Shown piece after piece: positions 5,526 to 7,303 of a stretch of DNA of 7,303 nucleotides. The notes beneath the pieces are model-generated. The model made no database searches, was not told the DNA's origin, and saw nothing but the letters and a program-made list of their open reading frames with translations. The first letter of the stretch is position 1, and each line of letters starts with the position of its first letter. Source of the stretch: Candidatus Solibacter sp. GTDB taxonomy: Bacteria; Acidobacteriota; Terriglobia; Bryobacterales; Bryobacteraceae. Made by a program: the position numbers and the translations under genes. The DNA is taken from NCBI GenBank assembly GCA_017883345.1, contig JADGNT010000240.1, positions 1-7,303 on the forward strand, written 5' to 3'.

Positions 5526-5530
5526 AAACG

Positions 5531-6847
5531 ATGGCTAATTGGACGCGAAGAGGGTTTTGCGGATCTGTCTCGGGGCTGGCGGCCGCAACGTCGCTTGCGG
5601 CTCAGCAGAGGGGCAGCCAGCCGCTCCCCGAAAAGCGGACGGGGCATGGACCCATCAAAATCACGGACCTCAGGTGCGCCATCATCGGCCGCAACCCGGT
5701 AGTTCGAATCGTCACGGACCAGGGCATCTCCGGGTACGGCCAAGCCGAGTCCGCCAAGCCTTATCTCAAGCCGATGGTGCTCTTTTATAAGGACTACATT
5801 CTGGGCGAAGACCCGACGGACGTGCAGCGCGTGCTGCTGAAGATCCGCCGACTTGGTTCGTCCAAGCCCTGGGGTTCGGCGGTGAGCGCGATCGAGATGG
5901 CTCTATGGGACATCGCAGGGCAGGCGGCCGGAGTGCCGGTATATAAACTGCTGGGCGGGAAGATCCGGGACCGCGTCCGCATCTACAACGGAGGCGTCCG
6001 TTTCCCCATGACCGGCCAAACGCCACAAGACTACGCCGAGAACATGGCCAAGATGAAGGAAGCCAAAGAGGGTTTCACCCTGATCAAACAGGCAGTCGGC
6101 TTTCATAACGCGGCGATGATGCGTGCCGTGCCCAACGCTTGGTACGACGACCCGCGCACGGGAGCCGCGCACCCCGATCGCGGTCTCATGACGGAGCGTG
6201 GCCTCAAACATGTGATCGCCTGCGTCGAAGCCATGAAGAAAGTCCTGGGCGATGAGATCGGGCTCGCCCTTGACTGCGGACCAGGCTGGACAGTAAAGGA
6301 TGCGATCACGTTTGCGCGAGCGCTCGAACCGCTCCACATCACATGGCTCGAAGACCTGATCACAGGTGACTACACGCCTTACCCCAACGCCGATGTTTTT
6401 CGGGAAGTGACGCAGAGTACTTCGATCCCGATTCACACCGGAGAACAGATCTACCTCCGGGAGAATTTCAAGGATCTCATCGAAAAGCAGGCTGTCAACA
6501 TTATCGGCCCCGACCCGGAAGACGTCGGCGGGATAGCGGAACTGAAGTGGATCGCCGAATACGCCGATCTTCATGGCATCCTGGTCGCTCCCCACGGGAT
6601 TTTCGACGGGCTTATAGGGCTCGCCGCGCATGTTCAGATGGCGGCCGCACTGCCGCAAAACTACATCGCCTTCGAGTATCCGGTGGGCCAGCCTGAGTGG
6701 TGGAATGAGATTGTCGACGGGCTGCCGAACCCGATCGTCAAGCGCGGCTTCATCGACGTTTGGGACCGACCTGGTCTCGGTGTCACGTTCAATGTCCAGG
6801 CAGCTAGACCGCACCTGTCGGGCGAAGATCGTGGCTTCTTCGACTGA
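5531..6847 (+). CDS. Tat-exported enolase-superfamily (mandelate racemase/muconate lactonizing) enzyme
   Basis: The 438-residue protein begins with a twin-arginine signal: TRRGFCG (residues 5-11), a hydrophobic SVSGLAAATSLAA stretch, then AQQ, so the enzyme should be folded in the cytoplasm and exported. The N-terminal capping domain (about 40-145) includes the superfamily signature AVSAIEMALWDIAGQAAGVP and YKLLGG. In the barrel, metal ligands are Asp248 (LALDCGPGW), Glu274 (WLEDL) and Glu305 (HTGEQIY). Lys186 (LIKQAVG) sits where the strand-2 base lies, and Asp328 (GPDPEDVGGI) with His355 (LVAPHG) form the Asp-His dyad; Glu382 is in FEYP. This points to the acid-sugar dehydratase/racemase group, with proton abstraction next to a carboxylate. 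The substrate cannot be told from sequence. Length is slightly above the typical 380-410 because of the signal and a loop at about 195-222. The start is fixed by AGGAGG. Confidence 0.95.
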   Translation: MANWTRRGFCGSVSGLAAATSLAAQQRGSQPLPEKRTGHGPIKITDLRCAIIGRNPVVRIVTDQGISGYGQAESAKPYLKPMVLFYKDYILGEDPTDVQRVLLKIRRLGSSKPWGSAVSAIEMALWDIAGQAAGVPVYKLLGGKIRDRVRIYNGGVRFPMTGQTPQDYAENMAKMKEAKEGFTLIKQAVGFHNAAMMRAVPNAWYDDPRTGAAHPDRGLMTERGLKHVIACVEAMKKVLGDEIGLALDCGPGWTVKDAITFARALEPLHITWLEDLITGDYTPYPNADVFREVTQSTSIPIHTGEQIYLRENFKDLIEKQAVNIIGPDPEDVGGIAELKWIAEYADLHGILVAPHGIFDGLIGLAAHVQMAAALPQNYIAFEYPVGQPEWWNEIVDGLPNPIVKRGFIDVWDRPGLGVTFNVQAARPHLSGEDRGFFD

Positions 6848-6871
6848 GGAATCCCGCTGTATGATTGGCCA

Positions 6872-6961
6872 ATGCGAAACGCAACGCTTCTCCTGGCGCT
6901 GGCAGCCGGCCTCTACGGTCTCCCGAGGGAGTTGTCGGCCATCAGGAAGCAATGCGCGGTG
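6872..6961 (+). pseudogene. Signal-peptide-like gene start cut by repeat copy 6
   Basis: ATG 6872-6874 lies 24 bases after the stop codon of the enolase-superfamily gene. It opens MRNATLLLALAAGLYGLPRE followed by LSA: a short basic start, a hydrophobic core and an Ala at a plausible cleavage site. After IRKQCAV the frame enters repeat copy 6 at TAAATG (6963) without a stop (LNAVVCSRVRELQEALS), then is lost at a frameshift near 7085. The ribosome binding site is weak. The simplest reading is the 5' end of a secreted-protein gene, possibly cotranscribed with the enzyme gene, truncated where the repeat joined. A genuine signal peptide for the repeat-family protein is the alternative. Confidence 0.45.
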
Positions 6962-6962
6962 T

Positions 6963-7303
6963 TAAATGCTGTGGTTTGCTCAAGGGTCCGCGAACTCCAG
7001 GAAGCACTTTCGGCCGCCACCAGCGCCCTCGGGATCAGCGGCCGCAACGCGCTCGTCGCGGCGATCCAAAAGCGGTGGGACCGGCCGCGCCGGCCTCGAC
7101 CTGGTCCTCGACCAGCGGGCTGCCGACGTGGCCGATCTGCCGGGCGGCGCCAGCGGGTTGCTGGTGCCGGGACTACAAGGCCAAGGAGGCGACCACGGAG
7201 GTCTATCGTATCGACCCCGGCGTGGTCTCGCTGGCCGCCGAACTGCACGGCCACGAGCGGCGGGCCCAGGAATTGGGCCAGTGGAAGACCCGCGTCGAGG
7301 AGC
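6963..7303 (+). pseudogene. Decayed repeat-family gene, copy 6 (3' end outside window)
   Basis: The copy begins with the conserved 30-base left boundary (6963-6992). Frame 2 reads NAVVCSRVRELQEALSAATS, ALGISGRNALVAAIQKRWDR. Two bases missing near 7085-7090 shift to frame 3 (AGLDLVLDQRAADVADLPGG, ASGLLV). One extra base near 7166-7170 shifts to frame 1 (DYKAKEATTEVYRIDPGVVS, LAAELHGHERRAQELGQW, KTRVEE), which runs off the window end. Three residues or so are missing in the HERRAQELGQW segment relative to copies 1 and 3. It shares EVYRIDPG with copy 1 (EVCRIDPG) rather than LVTRIDPG of copies 3 and 4. Confidence 0.75.

Noticed and set aside
5479..5538. 19-codon leader frame ending across the enolase-superfamily start
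   Set aside because: ATG 5479 to TAA 5536-5538 overlaps the ATG at 5531, which would permit coupling, but it has no ribosome binding site of its own and no codon run typical of an attenuator.
5903..6952. 349-codon minus-strand open frame opposite the enolase-superfamily gene
   Set aside because: It lies antisense to a gene with a complete set of catalytic motifs and has no recognisable domain or ribosome binding site; a high-GC shadow frame.
2398..7303. Classical insertion sequence
   Set aside because: No transposase motifs (DDE, HUH or serine/tyrosine recombinase), no terminal inverted repeats and no target-site duplication around any copy.

Overview
The window is high-GC bacterial DNA. 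A Tat-exported enolase-superfamily enzyme, a TonB-C-domain secreted protein and many decayed gene copies together suggest a large soil genome of the Acidobacteriota (Solibacter/Bryobacter-like). This placement is inference from gene style; no rRNA or marker gene is present.

Layout. Intact genes form two islands separated by copies of one degenerate repeat family, all on the + strand. (1) Bases 1-276 hold the first decayed copy. (2) Bases 350-2104 (minus) hold an apparent two-gene operon: an aminoglycoside-phosphotransferase-fold kinase whose TGA abuts the ATG of a HAD-family phosphatase with no gap. (3) Bases 2105-2397 hold the kinase upstream region and an unidentified gene fragment. (4) Bases 2398-4126 hold four head-to-tail decayed copies. 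The pairs 2-3 and 4-5 share a linker, so a two-copy composite was itself duplicated. (5) Bases 4175-5008 (minus) encode a 277-residue secreted, probably lipid-anchored, protein with a TonB-C-like domain. Upstream of it lies a nested pair of perfect inverted repeats. (6) Bases 5100-5283 (plus) are the frameshifted 3' end of a short-chain dehydrogenase gene, overlapping tail-to-tail the end of a small minus-strand gene (5250-5459). (7) Bases 5531-6847 (plus) encode an intact Tat-signal enolase-superfamily dehydratase/racemase with a strong ribosome binding site. (8) At 6872 a signal-peptide-like start runs in frame into repeat copy 6, which leaves the window.

The repeat family encodes a helix-rich protein of about 190-200 residues that I do not recognise. 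The consensus can be partly rebuilt from the copies: an N-terminal helix with a VRELQEALS-type segment, a segment like AALQKRWDRLRAGLDLILDQ, a Gly-rich PGGASGLLVRDYKGKEAD loop, a RIDPGVVSL-AELRGHERQAAEELGQWKTRVEE segment, a TLALLLTDEELDSLEK segment, and a tail MSQALNRLRALVSLPKG ending in PRPDLGKLP. No copy here is intact: each has its own frameshifts or internal deletions, yet protein-level similarity survives. The family is therefore an amplified, decaying gene or element rather than simple DNA repeats.

Functional reading. The kinase and phosphatase probably act on one small-molecule substrate that I cannot name. The enolase-superfamily enzyme probably acts on an acid sugar or related hydroxy acid outside the cytoplasm. 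Nothing ties the two islands together functionally; the repeats look like the sites where segments were joined or rearranged.
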